Shown: one piece after another, positions 8,878-17,371 of the stretch
Layout of the letters: every line of letters starts with the position of its first letter
Numbering within the stretch: the first letter of the stretch is position 1
Assembly (NCBI GenBank): GCA_902578545.1
Contig: CACHDI010000011.1
Location: 1-41,576 of the forward strand
Length of the DNA: 41,576 bases
Direction of reading: 5' to 3'
Source: an uncultured Alphaproteobacteria bacterium
GTDB lineage: Bacteria > Pseudomonadota > Alphaproteobacteria > Rhodobacterales > Rhodobacteraceae
Notes under the pieces: generated by a model
Told to the model about the DNA's origin: nothing
The model's database searches: none
Seen by the model: the letters and a program-made list of their open reading frames with translations, nothing else
Position numbers and translations under genes: made by a program

Positions 8878-9708
8878 TCATTGATAAATCCAATCATATG
8901 GATCTGAAAAAACTGGCCTAAAATAAACTACAATTCTTCCATTTGATAAATTATTTACTGAGTGTTTGTGTTTAATAGCATAACTACCAAAATTTTGGTC
9001 TTTCCATTGATCAATGCCGTGAAGTAAATGTCTATCTAGTAAGTATGGTTGTTTAAAATTAGGAACAATTTTTTTAACATTACATTTTGTGAAAACTTTA
9101 TTTCTGCATTCATTATATAATTCTGTTATGTCAATATCAGATATTTTATTACTAGATACACCTTCATATATATTCCTAAAAAAATTTCTAAAGATTTTAT
9201 GGGATCCCTCCCATACTACTAATGAAGCATTATTTTCAAAATTATTCATAATGGGTAATCCCAAAATAAAAGCATGATATTCTTTTGCAAATCTTCTTTT
9301 TTTTGAACCTAATGGTATTATTCCATCAATATGAGAGGCAAATCTTTTAATTCTAAAATTAAAAGATTTTTCGCTCTCTAAATTATCTTTTTTCGGGTAG
9401 CCAGGCCAACAAATTGAAACTTGTCCTTTATCCCAATATTGAATTTTAGTTCCAAAATAACTTGATATATTATTGATAATTTTTTTACTCAATTGTCTGG
9501 TACCAATCTTACCTTGAGAATTATTATCAAGAAAGTTAGTTCCTACAAACCATGTTGAACCAGATCTAAAATCTTGATCCTTAATTACATTTTGAGAAAA
9601 TTTAAATTTTATTTGCTTTTTAGCCTCATTTATCCAATCATAGTGGTCATTGTCGGTGTTTAAAAAACACCATCCATTTTCACATAAATTTAACCAATTC
9701 TGTATCAA
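8878..9708 (-). CDS. Putative PhyH-like Fe(II)/2-oxoglutarate dioxygenase
   Basis: 276 residues; function not recognised with certainty. The metal-binding pattern of a double-stranded beta-helix dioxygenase can be proposed. The HxD pair is H126/D128 in ASHIDGI, the distal histidine is H230 (or H227) in LLDRHLLHGID, and a possible 2-oxoglutarate arginine is in GRIVVYFRP (R258 or R264). The segment ASLVVWEGSHKIF also resembles the strand-plus-SH motif of phytanoyl-CoA dioxygenase relatives. The start is TTG at 9708; the only nearby upstream ATG in frame is followed by a stop. It lies 22 bases before the dusA gene's end and may be transcribed with dusA, which is not a functional clue. Substrate unknown; hydroxylation of a small metabolite is the family-level guess. 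Confidence 0.6.
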   Translation of the reverse strand: MIQNWLNLCENGWCFLNTDNDHYDWINEAKKQIKFKFSQNVIKDQDFRSGSTWFVGTNFLDNNSQGKIGTRQLSKKIINNISSYFGTKIQYWDKGQVSICWPGYPKKDNLESEKSFNFRIKRFASHIDGIIPLGSKKRRFAKEYHAFILGLPIMNNFENNASLVVWEGSHKIFRNFFRNIYEGVSSNKISDIDITELYNECRNKVFTKCNVKKIVPNFKQPYLLDRHLLHGIDQWKDQNFGSYAIKHKHSVNNLSNGRIVVYFRPVFSDPYDWIYQ

Positions 9709-9730
9709 TATTTATTCCATTTACTTATAA

Positions 9731-10729
9731 TTATTTATCAGAAAAATTTACTGAGTTTATGGCTTTTTCAAGTATCTCTGGCTGATTGATTTTATTTATA
9801 TTTTCTGAAATTGTCTTCCTAAATAACTTAGCACCTTCTAACCCATAAACAGAATTAATAAGGTGTCTTAAAACACTAGACGCTTTTCCTCCATCTAAAA
9901 GATGCTTTTCTAAGTATGGTATCATTGTTAATAGTGCTTTACGTAACTTTTTATTTTTAGACATATAAGAATTTTCAACTTTATTAAAAATTTTTTCATC
10001 AGCATTTTGAAGAATTTTACTTGGATTTTTATATACCTCTCTACCTATCATACATCCATCCATTCCATAATCTATGAATTCAATTACTGTATTTAAATCT
10101 TTTATCTCTCCATTGATGCAAATTTCTAATTGTGAAAATTTATCTTTCATTCTTTTGACTATACCATAATTGATTGGTGGTATGGTTCTATTATCTTTGG
10201 GGCTTAGCCCATTTAAGATTGCCTTTCTTGCATGAATGATAAAAGTAGATACACCAGTATCAGATACAGTCTCAATGAAATCGGGTAAAATAATGTTTGG
10301 ATCTTGATCATCAACTCCTATCCTACACTTTATGGTTATGGGAACTCCGCCAGAGAAATTTATCATGGCATCAGTACATTTAGCGACTTGCTCTTTTCTT
10401 TTCATAAGGATTGCACCAAAATCTCCAGAGCTTACTTTATCTGAGGGACATCCTACATTTAAATTAATTTCGTCGTATCCCCATTCAGCACCCAGTTTTG
10501 TAGCCTCAGCTAATAGTTTGGGATCACTTCCCCCTACTTGAAGTGCTAAAGGACGCTCAGCTTTTGAGAAATTTAGTAATTTCGATTTATTACCTTTTAC
10601 TATAGCTTGAGCAGTTATCATCTCAGTGTATAATAAAGTTTCCTTAGATAATAGTCTTAAAAAATATCTAAAATGCCTATCCGTTCTTTCCATCATTGGT
10701 GCTACCGAAAGAAGTCTACTAAAACTCAT
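9731..10729 (-). CDS. dusA: tRNA-dihydrouridine synthase A
   Basis: 332 residues, standard for DusA. The N-terminus LLSVAPMMERTDRHFR is the FMN-binding Dus signature. The catalytic cysteine is C94 in NLNVGCPSDKVSSGDFGA. The KCRIGVDDQD segment matches DusA rather than DusB or DusC. It reduces uridines 20 and 20a in the tRNA D-loop using FMN and NADPH. The ATG at 10729 is preceded 2 bases upstream by a stable inverted repeat that contains its G-rich ribosome-binding site (separate entry), suggesting translational control. dusA is a known integration site for some prophages, but the gene is whole here and no phage gene adjoins it. Confidence 0.96.
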   Translation of the reverse strand: MSFSRLLSVAPMMERTDRHFRYFLRLLSKETLLYTEMITAQAIVKGNKSKLLNFSKAERPLALQVGGSDPKLLAEATKLGAEWGYDEINLNVGCPSDKVSSGDFGAILMKRKEQVAKCTDAMINFSGGVPITIKCRIGVDDQDPNIILPDFIETVSDTGVSTFIIHARKAILNGLSPKDNRTIPPINYGIVKRMKDKFSQLEICINGEIKDLNTVIEFIDYGMDGCMIGREVYKNPSKILQNADEKIFNKVENSYMSKNKKLRKALLTMIPYLEKHLLDGGKASSVLRHLINSVYGLEGAKLFRKTISENINKINQPEILEKAINSVNFSDK

Positions 10730-10731
10730 AA

Positions 10732-10749
10732 TTAACCCCCGGGAGTTAA
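10732..10749 (-). promoter_or_regulatory. Inverted repeat/hairpin covering the dusA ribosome-binding site
   Basis: Read on the minus strand the sequence is TTAACTCCCGGGGGTTAA. As RNA it can form a 7-bp stem (one U-G pair) closed by a CCGG loop, ending 2 bases before the dusA ATG. The G-run in the 3' arm is the only plausible Shine-Dalgarno sequence. As DNA it is an 18-base palindrome with one mismatched pair and a CCCGGG core, which stands out in this AT-rich segment. It may act as an operator for the divergent promoters or as an RNA switch on dusA translation; both are inference. Confidence 0.5.
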
Positions 10750-10820
10750 AGGATGTTGCATTATTTATTAATTTAATTAATGTTGATAAATGTGATATAT
10801 TAACGTGTTAATTTAATACT

Positions 10821-11777
10821 ATGTTTCTTTCCAGAAGAAAATTTTTAAATTATATTAATTGTACTGGTTTAACTGCTATTTCAACGCCACTGTTTGGTTC
10901 AATTCAATCAAATGATAATCATCATCTACTTAATTATTTTAAGTTTTCAGTAGGAGAAATTAAAATAACTATTGTTTCAGATGGAGGTTTCCAACTACCC
11001 ATATCTTCAATTGATATCAATAGTTCAGAAGAAAATCTAAAGAAACACCTAAAACATTATCATATGCAAGAAGACCACATTTATATGAATACTAATCTTG
11101 CAGTTATTGAGGTTGAAGATAAAAAATTATTAATTGATGTTGGCTCTGGTTCCCGTTTTATAGGTAATACAGGCAAACTTTTTGATAATTTATCCAAAGC
11201 AAATATTGATCCAGAAAGTATTACAAATGTTTTTTTAACACACGCACATCCTGATCATATTTTGGGAATTAGAGACGATTTTGATGAAACTATTTTTCCA
11301 GATGCTGAATTTATGATTTCAGAAAAAGAGTATGGTTGGTGGACTAAGAAAAATAGAGTGAATGAGGTTGATGAAACATTTATGCAGATGGTTTTATGGG
11401 CTCAAAATTCACTTAACGCAATACCTGAAATCTCTTTATTTAAAAATGAAAAATCTATTCTGCCTGGTGTTACAGTATTTGAAACCTCTGGGCATAGCCC
11501 TGGACATTCGAGCATTTTGATAGAGAGTAAAGGATCAAAATTAATCATTGGTGGAGATGTTATTAGAAATACTTATACAAGTTTAAAAAACCCAGATTTC
11601 ATCCCTGATACTGACATGGATCCGGTTTTAGCGCAAAAAACAAGATTTAACATTTTAGATTTAATAACTACAGAAAAAATTCCTTATCTAGGGTATCATT
11701 TTCCTTTTCCAGGAGTGGGATACATAATTAAAAACGAAAAAATATATGATTTTATTCCAGCATCAATTAGATGGTAG
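10821..11777 (+). CDS. Exported metallo-beta-lactamase-fold hydrolase
   Basis: 318 residues. The zinc motif is HAHPDH at residues 141-146 (FLTHAHPDHILGI), with later histidines in TSGHSPGHSS and a metal-bridging aspartate in IGGDVIRN. The overall pattern matches the N-acyl-homoserine-lactonase/quinoprotein-associated branch of the superfamily. The N-terminus MFLSRRKFLNY has a twin-arginine (SRRKFL) motif followed by an uncharged stretch to about residue 26, so Tat export to the periplasm is likely. This would suit a metal enzyme folded before export. Substrate unknown: lactone, ester or thioester hydrolysis are all possible. Divergent from dusA (91-base gap), and its 3' end overlaps the convergent amidotransferase-like gene by 15 bases. 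Confidence 0.82.
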   Translation: MFLSRRKFLNYINCTGLTAISTPLFGSIQSNDNHHLLNYFKFSVGEIKITIVSDGGFQLPISSIDINSSEENLKKHLKHYHMQEDHIYMNTNLAVIEVEDKKLLIDVGSGSRFIGNTGKLFDNLSKANIDPESITNVFLTHAHPDHILGIRDDFDETIFPDAEFMISEKEYGWWTKKNRVNEVDETFMQMVLWAQNSLNAIPEISLFKNEKSILPGVTVFETSGHSPGHSSILIESKGSKLIIGGDVIRNTYTSLKNPDFIPDTDMDPVLAQKTRFNILDLITTEKIPYLGYHFPFPGVGYIIKNEKIYDFIPASIRW

Positions 11778-12509
11778 TCTAAGATTTTCACCAAAATTTT
11801 GAAATAAAGGTTTAGAGACCTTGTCAGAAGAAGCATTCCACTCAGGATGCCATTGAACTGCTAAACAGAAACCAATTGAATCTTTAATAGACAAGGCTTC
11901 AGGTGTTCCATCATTTGCATAACCATCTATGATAACTCTCTTCCCTGGTTTTTTTATTCCCTGACCATGAAGAGAATTGACCATTACTTTGTTAGTTCCA
12001 AAAATTTGTTCAAAAATACTATTTTTATTTATAATCACCTCATGTCTTAGAGCAAATTGTTCTTCTAAAGTACCTTCTGGGGGCATTCTATGATTCATTC
12101 GACCTGGAAGTTCTCTTATTTCTGGATATAATGTCCCACCAAATGCAACATTGAATTCTTGGAAACCTCTACATAAACCTAAGATTGGTTTACCTACCTT
12201 CTCACATGCTTTTATTAATGGTAAAACTAATTGATCACGGTCTATGTCAAAAAAACCGTGAGCATCCGTTGCTTTTTCTCCGTAGAATGAAGGATGTACG
12301 TTGGGTCTTCCACCAGTAAATAAAAATCCATCAAAAGAGTATAGTAATTCAGCAATAGTGAAATAATTTGGTAAACTTGGAATAATTACTGGTAAAGCAC
12401 CTGATACCTCAGCAATAGCCTCAATATTTATTGTTCCAGATCCTTGAGCAGGATATTTATTATCAATTTTATAACTATTACCTATAATTCCTACTAACGG
12501 TTTTTTCAC
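11763..12509 (-). CDS. Gamma-glutamyl-gamma-aminobutyrate hydrolase family (peptidase C26)
   Basis: 248 residues. A class-I glutamine amidotransferase triad is visible: C113 in LGLCRGFQE, with H221 and E223 in AVQWHPEW. The FTGGRPNVHPSFYG segment (about 64-77) is typical of PuuD-like hydrolases that cleave gamma-glutamyl amides, for example in putrescine breakdown. No other puu gene is here, so the natural substrate is open. The start is GTG at 12509; the protein begins MKKPLVGIIGNSY, correct for the family. The 3' end overlaps the metallo-beta-lactamase-fold gene by 15 bases. The promoter should lie in the 82-base region shared with pepN, where an operator-like palindrome sits. Confidence 0.9.
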   Translation of the reverse strand: MKKPLVGIIGNSYKIDNKYPAQGSGTINIEAIAEVSGALPVIIPSLPNYFTIAELLYSFDGFLFTGGRPNVHPSFYGEKATDAHGFFDIDRDQLVLPLIKACEKVGKPILGLCRGFQEFNVAFGGTLYPEIRELPGRMNHRMPPEGTLEEQFALRHEVIINKNSIFEQIFGTNKVMVNSLHGQGIKKPGKRVIIDGYANDGTPEALSIKDSIGFCLAVQWHPEWNASSDKVSKPLFQNFGENLRLPSN

Positions 12510-12530
12510 AACTTTTTATTCAACCTCTTT

Positions 12531-12568
12531 TAATAAACTGTATGATACTGTATCTAATAAAGTGTATC
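12531..12568. promoter_or_regulatory. Operator-like palindrome and flanking direct repeats between C26 gene and pepN
   Basis: GATACTGTATC at 12544-12554 is a perfect palindrome around a central T. It is flanked by TAATAAACTGTATG (12531-12544) and TAATAAAGTGTATC (12555-12568), which match at 12 of 14 positions. The arrangement sits centrally in the 82-base divergent promoter region 12510-12591. It looks like a binding site for a dimeric regulator, but no regulator gene is adjacent. AT-rich sequence makes chance repeats commoner, so confidence is moderate. Confidence 0.4.
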
Positions 12569-12591
12569 TTTTTTCAATATAAAGGTCAAAA

Positions 12592-15162
12592 ATGAAACCT
12601 ATCGAAATCCATTTATCAGATTATAAAAAACCTGAGTTTGAATTTGAACGGGTGTATCTATATTTTAAACTTGATCCTGAAAAAACCATAGTAAATTCAG
12701 AAATTAAAATAAAACGTATTGTTAAAAATGGAAATAAACATTCAGCTCTTGTTTTAAATGGAAAAGAATTAAAATTAATTTCGTTAGCGATAAATGGTGT
12801 TTTATTGAACCAATGTGAATTCAAAACAAATAATGATTTTTTGGAAATTTCCTCTGATAAAATAAAGAATTCTACATTCACATTGAATTGCACGACTGAA
12901 ATAAATCCTAAATCCAATACAGCTCTTGAAGGTTTATATCTATCGAATAGAATTTATTGTACTCAATGTGAGCCAGAAGGATTTAGAAAAATAACTTATT
13001 TCCTTGATAGGCCTGATGTAATGACAAAGTTTAAAGTTAGAATTGAAGGAAACTACAACTTTTTACTTTCCAATGGCAACTTAATAGATAGCGGTCAAGG
13101 TTGGGCAGAATGGAATGATCCTTGGCCTAAACCTTCTTATTTATTTGCTCTTGTTGCTGGAAATTTGAAAATTATTGAAGACGAATTTTCAACAATGAGT
13201 AATAAAAAAGTTCTTCTTCAAATTTATGTGGAAGAAGGAAATGAAGAAAAATGTCAACATGCAATGGATTCAATAAAAAAATGTATGAAATGGGACGAAG
13301 AAGTTTATGGAAGAGAATATGATTTAGAGCGATTTATGATTGTTGCGATTAATGACTTCAATATGGGGGCAATGGAAAATAAAGGATTAAATATTTTTAA
13401 CTCCAAATATATATTAGCTAGTAAAAATTCGGCTACTGACATTGATTTTGAAATGATTGAGAGAATCATTGCACATGAATATTTCCATAATTGGACAGGT
13501 AATCGTATAACCTGCCGAGATTGGTTTCAATTATGTTTAAAAGAAGGATTAACTGTTTTTAGGGACCAACAATTTTCAGCAGATATGCAAAATAAAGATA
13601 TTGTTCGGATTGATGATGTCGCTCTTCTTAGAAGCAGACAATTTAGAGAAGATTCTGGACCACTCAGACACTGTGTGAGACCAGAAAAATATTCAGAAAT
13701 CAATAATTTTTACACTGCGACAGTATACGAGAAAGGTGCTGAAGTTATTAGAATGTTAAGTTTGATTATAGGAGAAAAGGATTATTATAAATCAGTTCAA
13801 GTATTTTTTGATAGACATGACGGGGAAGCAATTACCGTGGAAGATTGGATCAAGGTTTTTGAGGACAGCACTGGAAAAGATTTAAAACAATTTTTTCTAT
13901 GGTATACGCAATCTGGCACACCTATTGTTAAAGTTACAGGAGATTTCAAAGCAGGTAATTATACCATTAAACTCTCACAAAGTTTACCCCTTCAAAATAA
14001 TAATGTTACAGCCAAACCAATGGTAATACCTATAAAAGTATCATTTATCGATAGTAAGGGTAAAAAAATAAAAGAAGGGAAACAGATGATACTTCGTGAG
14101 AAAACACAAAATTTTGTATTTTCTGGTTTTAAAGATAAACCAATACCAGTTTATTTAAACGATTTTTCAGCACCTATTAAATTAGAAACTAGCCAAACTT
14201 TGGATGACCATATAAATATCATGAATAGTGACACAAATACGTTTTGTATTTGGGATGCAGCTCAAAATATATACCTTAACTTAGCCAAAGATATAGTCGA
14301 CGGAAAAGAATCTAATGTTGCATTAGATAAAATTGTGAATAATTTATTATCACGCTTTGAAAACAATCCAGGATTTTTAGCTAAACTAATTACCCCACCA
14401 TCTGAAGAAGATATTGCAGTTTTTATACTAAAAACAAAAAATCATATAATGCCGGAAACTATTTATGATGCTAGAGAAAAAATTAATCAAATGATCGCTA
14501 ATAGCTTTAAACAAGATATTATTCAAACATATAATGATATCGGAGTAATAAATGATGAATTCAACAAGGTTAACGTAGGTTTTAGACTTCTGAAAAATAG
14601 GTATCTAGACCTTATGGTCATCTCGGGAAACCATCTAGAAATAGCCCATCATGCTTTTGAAAATTCTACGAATATGACAGAAACTCTTAATTCTTTAAAA
14701 ATTTTAGTTAAAAATGACTGCGCCGACAATGCTTTATTATCTTTCTACCAAAAGTGGAAACATAATTCCTTATTAATAGATAAATGGTTCTCTATACAGG
14801 CGATATTTACACCAGCTTCAAATATATTACAAACTATTGAAAGACTATCTTTGCATCCCGACTTTAATTATAAAAATCCCAATAGATTTAGAAGTTTAAT
14901 TGGTTCATTTGCTTTTAATAATCAAAAGGCCTTTCATTCTAAAGACGGAAGTGGATATGAAATTGTTTCAAAATGGATAAAAAAAATGGATAAAATAAAC
15001 CCACAGATAGCTGCTAGATTATCAACTTCCTTTGAAACAATAAATAGAATAGAACCTAAAAGAAAATCAATCATGGTTAGTTTATTAAATAACATTCGAA
15101 ATTCTATGAATTTATCAAAAGATACTTTAGATATAACTGACAGAATCCTTAAATTGAATTAA
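12592..15162 (+). CDS. pepN: Aminopeptidase N (M1 family)
   Basis: 856 residues, close to the roughly 880 of proteobacterial PepN. The substrate-binding GAMEN motif is at 259-263, and the HExxH-x18-E zinc site is H295, H299 and E318 in HEYFHNWTGNRITCRDWF and LKEGLTVF. The order is an N-terminal beta domain, the thermolysin-like catalytic domain, a small beta domain (about 440-540) and the long helical C-terminal domain. It removes N-terminal residues from peptides in the cytoplasm. gatB follows after 24 bases on the same strand and may be co-transcribed. Nothing is missing. Confidence 0.97.
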   Translation: MKPIEIHLSDYKKPEFEFERVYLYFKLDPEKTIVNSEIKIKRIVKNGNKHSALVLNGKELKLISLAINGVLLNQCEFKTNNDFLEISSDKIKNSTFTLNCTTEINPKSNTALEGLYLSNRIYCTQCEPEGFRKITYFLDRPDVMTKFKVRIEGNYNFLLSNGNLIDSGQGWAEWNDPWPKPSYLFALVAGNLKIIEDEFSTMSNKKVLLQIYVEEGNEEKCQHAMDSIKKCMKWDEEVYGREYDLERFMIVAINDFNMGAMENKGLNIFNSKYILASKNSATDIDFEMIERIIAHEYFHNWTGNRITCRDWFQLCLKEGLTVFRDQQFSADMQNKDIVRIDDVALLRSRQFREDSGPLRHCVRPEKYSEINNFYTATVYEKGAEVIRMLSLIIGEKDYYKSVQVFFDRHDGEAITVEDWIKVFEDSTGKDLKQFFLWYTQSGTPIVKVTGDFKAGNYTIKLSQSLPLQNNNVTAKPMVIPIKVSFIDSKGKKIKEGKQMILREKTQNFVFSGFKDKPIPVYLNDFSAPIKLETSQTLDDHINIMNSDTNTFCIWDAAQNIYLNLAKDIVDGKESNVALDKIVNNLLSRFENNPGFLAKLITPPSEEDIAVFILKTKNHIMPETIYDAREKINQMIANSFKQDIIQTYNDIGVINDEFNKVNVGFRLLKNRYLDLMVISGNHLEIAHHAFENSTNMTETLNSLKILVKNDCADNALLSFYQKWKHNSLLIDKWFSIQAIFTPASNILQTIERLSLHPDFNYKNPNRFRSLIGSFAFNNQKAFHSKDGSGYEIVSKWIKKMDKINPQIAARLSTSFETINRIEPKRKSIMVSLLNNIRNSMNLSKDTLDITDRILKLN

Positions 15163-15186
15163 TTGAAACTAGAATAAGATATTGAA

Positions 15187-16692
15187 ATGACAGATATTGA
15201 TAACAGTTTACCAAAAGCTCAAGTCATAGAAGGAAGGAAGCATAGCTGGGAGTTAGTTGTTGGCATGGAAGTTCATGCACAAATTAAATCCAAAGCTAAG
15301 CTATTTTCCTCTGCATCCACAAACTTTGGCAGTGAACCAAATTCTAATGTTAGCATAGTTGATGCTGCAATGCCTGGAATGTTACCCGTTTTGAATATGT
15401 TTTGTATAGAACAAGCAGTAAAAACTGGTCTTGGTTTAAAAGCTGAGATAAACCTTTTTTCACAATTTGATAGAAAGAATTATTTTTATCCAGACCTTCC
15501 ACAGGGTTATCAAATTAGTCAACTCTATCATCCTCTTGTTGGTAGAGGTCAAATTACTATTAATATCAAAAATAAGACTAGAAATATTGGGATAGAAAGA
15601 ATTCATGTTGAGCAAGACGCTGGTAAATCTATTCATGATATGGATCCCAATCTATCATTTATTGATTTAAATAGAACAGGTATAGGGCTTATGGAAATTG
15701 TATCTCTGCCTCATATAAGAAGTTCAGATGAAGCTACAACCTACCTAAAAAAACTACGTCAAATACTTCAATATTTAGATACATGTGATGGAAACATGCA
15801 AGAAGGATCTCTTAGAGCTGATGTAAATGTATCTGTTCTTAAGAAAGGAAATTACGAAAAATATTTCGAAACAAAAGATTTATCATATCTTGGAACCAGA
15901 TGTGAAATCAAAAATATGAACTCCATTCGTTTCATTCAACAAGCCATAGATTATGAAGCCAAACGACAAGTTGGAATTTTGGAAGATGGTGGAGAAATTG
16001 ATCAAGAAACTAGACTTTACGATCCTGATACGGGGAAAACAAGATCGATGCGCTCTAAAGAAGAAGCCCATGATTACAGGTACTTTCCTTGTCCTGATCT
16101 TCCACCGCTAATCATTAAGCAAAGCTGGGTTGACAATATTAAGAAGAATTTACCCGAATTACCTGATGATAAAAAAAATCGCTTTCTTGCTGAATATGGA
16201 GTTAATGCTTATGATGCAGATGTTTTAACTTCAGATAAGGAAACTGCTGAATTCTTTGAAAAAGTTTCAACAAAAGAGACAGGAAAATTAGCAGCTAATT
16301 GGATTATTAATGAACTCTTTGGAAGATTAAATAAAGAAGATATTCCTATAAAAGATAGTCCCGTTTCAGCTAAAAATTTAAAAGAGATCTTATCATATTT
16401 AGAAAAAGGAGAAATCTCATCTAAGATCGCTAAAGAACTTTTTGATCATGTTTGGAAATCAGATAAATCACCATCAACTTTGATAAATGAATTAGGTTTA
16501 AAACAAGTCACGGATGAGGATCTTATAGAGAAATTAGTAGAAAAAATAATTGCTGATAACCCTGCACAGGTAGAGAAAGCAAAATTGAATCCAAAAATAT
16601 TAGGTTGGTTTGTCGGACAAGTTATGAAGGAAAGCAAAGGGAAGGCTAATCCTAAATTAACGAATCAACTTGTAGCAAAAAAATTAAAATAA
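15187..16692 (+). CDS. gatB: Asp/Glu-tRNA(Asn/Gln) amidotransferase subunit B
   Basis: 501 residues, slightly longer than the usual 475-490. Diagnostic segments are [50 protein letters not shown] and RADVNVSV in the catalytic kinase-like domain. The C-terminal 150 residues form the helical/YqeY-like tail that grips tRNA ([16 protein letters not shown]). It phosphorylates and transamidates misacylated Glu-tRNA(Gln) and Asp-tRNA(Asn) with GatA and GatC, so the organism probably makes Gln-tRNA or Asn-tRNA indirectly. gatA and gatC are not in the window. Confidence 0.98.
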   Translation: MTDIDNSLPKAQVIEGRKHSWELVVGMEVHAQIKSKAKLFSSASTNFGSEPNSNVSIVDAAMPGMLPVLNMFCIEQAVKTGLGLKAEINLFSQFDRKNYFYPDLPQGYQISQLYHPLVGRGQITINIKNKTRNIGIERIHVEQDAGKSIHDMDPNLSFIDLNRTGIGLMEIVSLPHIRSSDEATTYLKKLRQILQYLDTCDGNMQEGSLRADVNVSVLKKGNYEKYFETKDLSYLGTRCEIKNMNSIRFIQQAIDYEAKRQVGILEDGGEIDQETRLYDPDTGKTRSMRSKEEAHDYRYFPCPDLPPLIIKQSWVDNIKKNLPELPDDKKNRFLAEYGVNAYDADVLTSDKETAEFFEKVSTKETGKLAANWIINELFGRLNKEDIPIKDSPVSAKNLKEILSYLEKGEISSKIAKELFDHVWKSDKSPSTLINELGLKQVTDEDLIEKLVEKIIADNPAQVEKAKLNPKILGWFVGQVMKESKGKANPKLTNQLVAKKLK

Positions 16693-16711
16693 TTGTTGGA
16701 AAATAAAAAAA

Positions 16712-17020
16712 TTGACTCAAAAGTTTAAAATTTTACCCACTCCTAAGTTCAAAAATAAATTTTTTAATAAAAAATCAATTAATAATCAAATAGCAGAAAT
16801 GCTTGAGAAAATTTTGAATGAAGAAACAAGAAATGGGTGGGAATTTGTTGATATTAAGACAATACTTGTACCAAAAAAAAAGTCTTTTTTTAACTCTTCA
16901 GGTGAGGAAAAAGTTTCTCTACTTATTTTCAAAAAAAATAAAAACTCTTTAACATCAACTAGCGAACTTAAAGTAACTAATGATAAATTTCCTAGTTTGG
17001 GACCAGCTACGAAAGATTAA
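16712..17020 (+). CDS. Small DUF4177-like protein
   Basis: 102 residues. The pattern FKILPTPKF at the start, then LEKILNEETRNGWEFVD and a strand ending LLIFKK resembles the short DUF4177-type proteins common in alphaproteobacteria (pattern: YKVVPAP..., LNEMGADGWEYLRA..., VLVFRR). That match is from memory of the family. The start is TTG at 16712; no ATG precedes it before the in-frame stop at 16685-16687. A weak TTGGAAA ribosome-binding sequence is about 9 bases upstream. It sits 19 bases after gatB and its TAA touches the stop codon of convergent bolA with no gap. Function unknown. Confidence 0.7.
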   Translation: MTQKFKILPTPKFKNKFFNKKSINNQIAEMLEKILNEETRNGWEFVDIKTILVPKKKSFFNSSGEEKVSLLIFKKNKNSLTSTSELKVTNDKFPSLGPATKD

Positions 17021-17296
17021 TTAACTTGATAATTTTAAAGATAAAGCATGAATTTTATTTTTCATTTCAAGTTCTAAAGTTTTATACACTTTTTTTTGCA
17101 TATTAACTCTACTCATCCCTAAAAATTTATTACTTTTCATTTCAACCTTGAAATGCGTTTCACCTTCAGGTTTTGCTCCAACATGGCCTTTATGTAAATG
17201 ACTTTCATCAATAACATTTAACTGATAAGGATTAAATTCTTCTTCTAACTTCTTTTTAATTATTAATCTTACTTGCATTGTATTTATACATTTCAT
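17021..17296 (-). CDS. bolA: BolA family protein
   Basis: 91 residues. The BolA core is clear: VIDESHLHKGHVGAKPEGETHFKVEM, then SRVNMQKKVYKTL and HALSLKL. The histidines in this core are typical for BolA proteins, which form iron-sulphur-binding partnerships with monothiol glutaredoxins. The outer ATG is at 17296; a second ATG at 17278 (MQVRLIIKKKLEEE) aligns better with usual BolA N-termini, and neither has a good ribosome-binding site. It is divergent from the J-domain gene with 75 bases between them. BolA next to the J-domain protein, CobS and CobT is a familiar alphaproteobacterial arrangement. Confidence 0.93.
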   Translation of the reverse strand: MKCINTMQVRLIIKKKLEEEFNPYQLNVIDESHLHKGHVGAKPEGETHFKVEMKSNKFLGMSRVNMQKKVYKTLELEMKNKIHALSLKLSS

Positions 17297-17371
17297 AATG
17301 TTCGTTTTGATGTTTAAAAATAAAAGATTATTTCAATATGACAATAATTAATTTTTAATTGGAAATTATAA

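Noticed and set aside
9731-10729. Possible prophage or island integration at dusA
   Set aside because: dusA is a known integration target, but here it is full length and has no integrase, attachment repeats or phage genes beside it.
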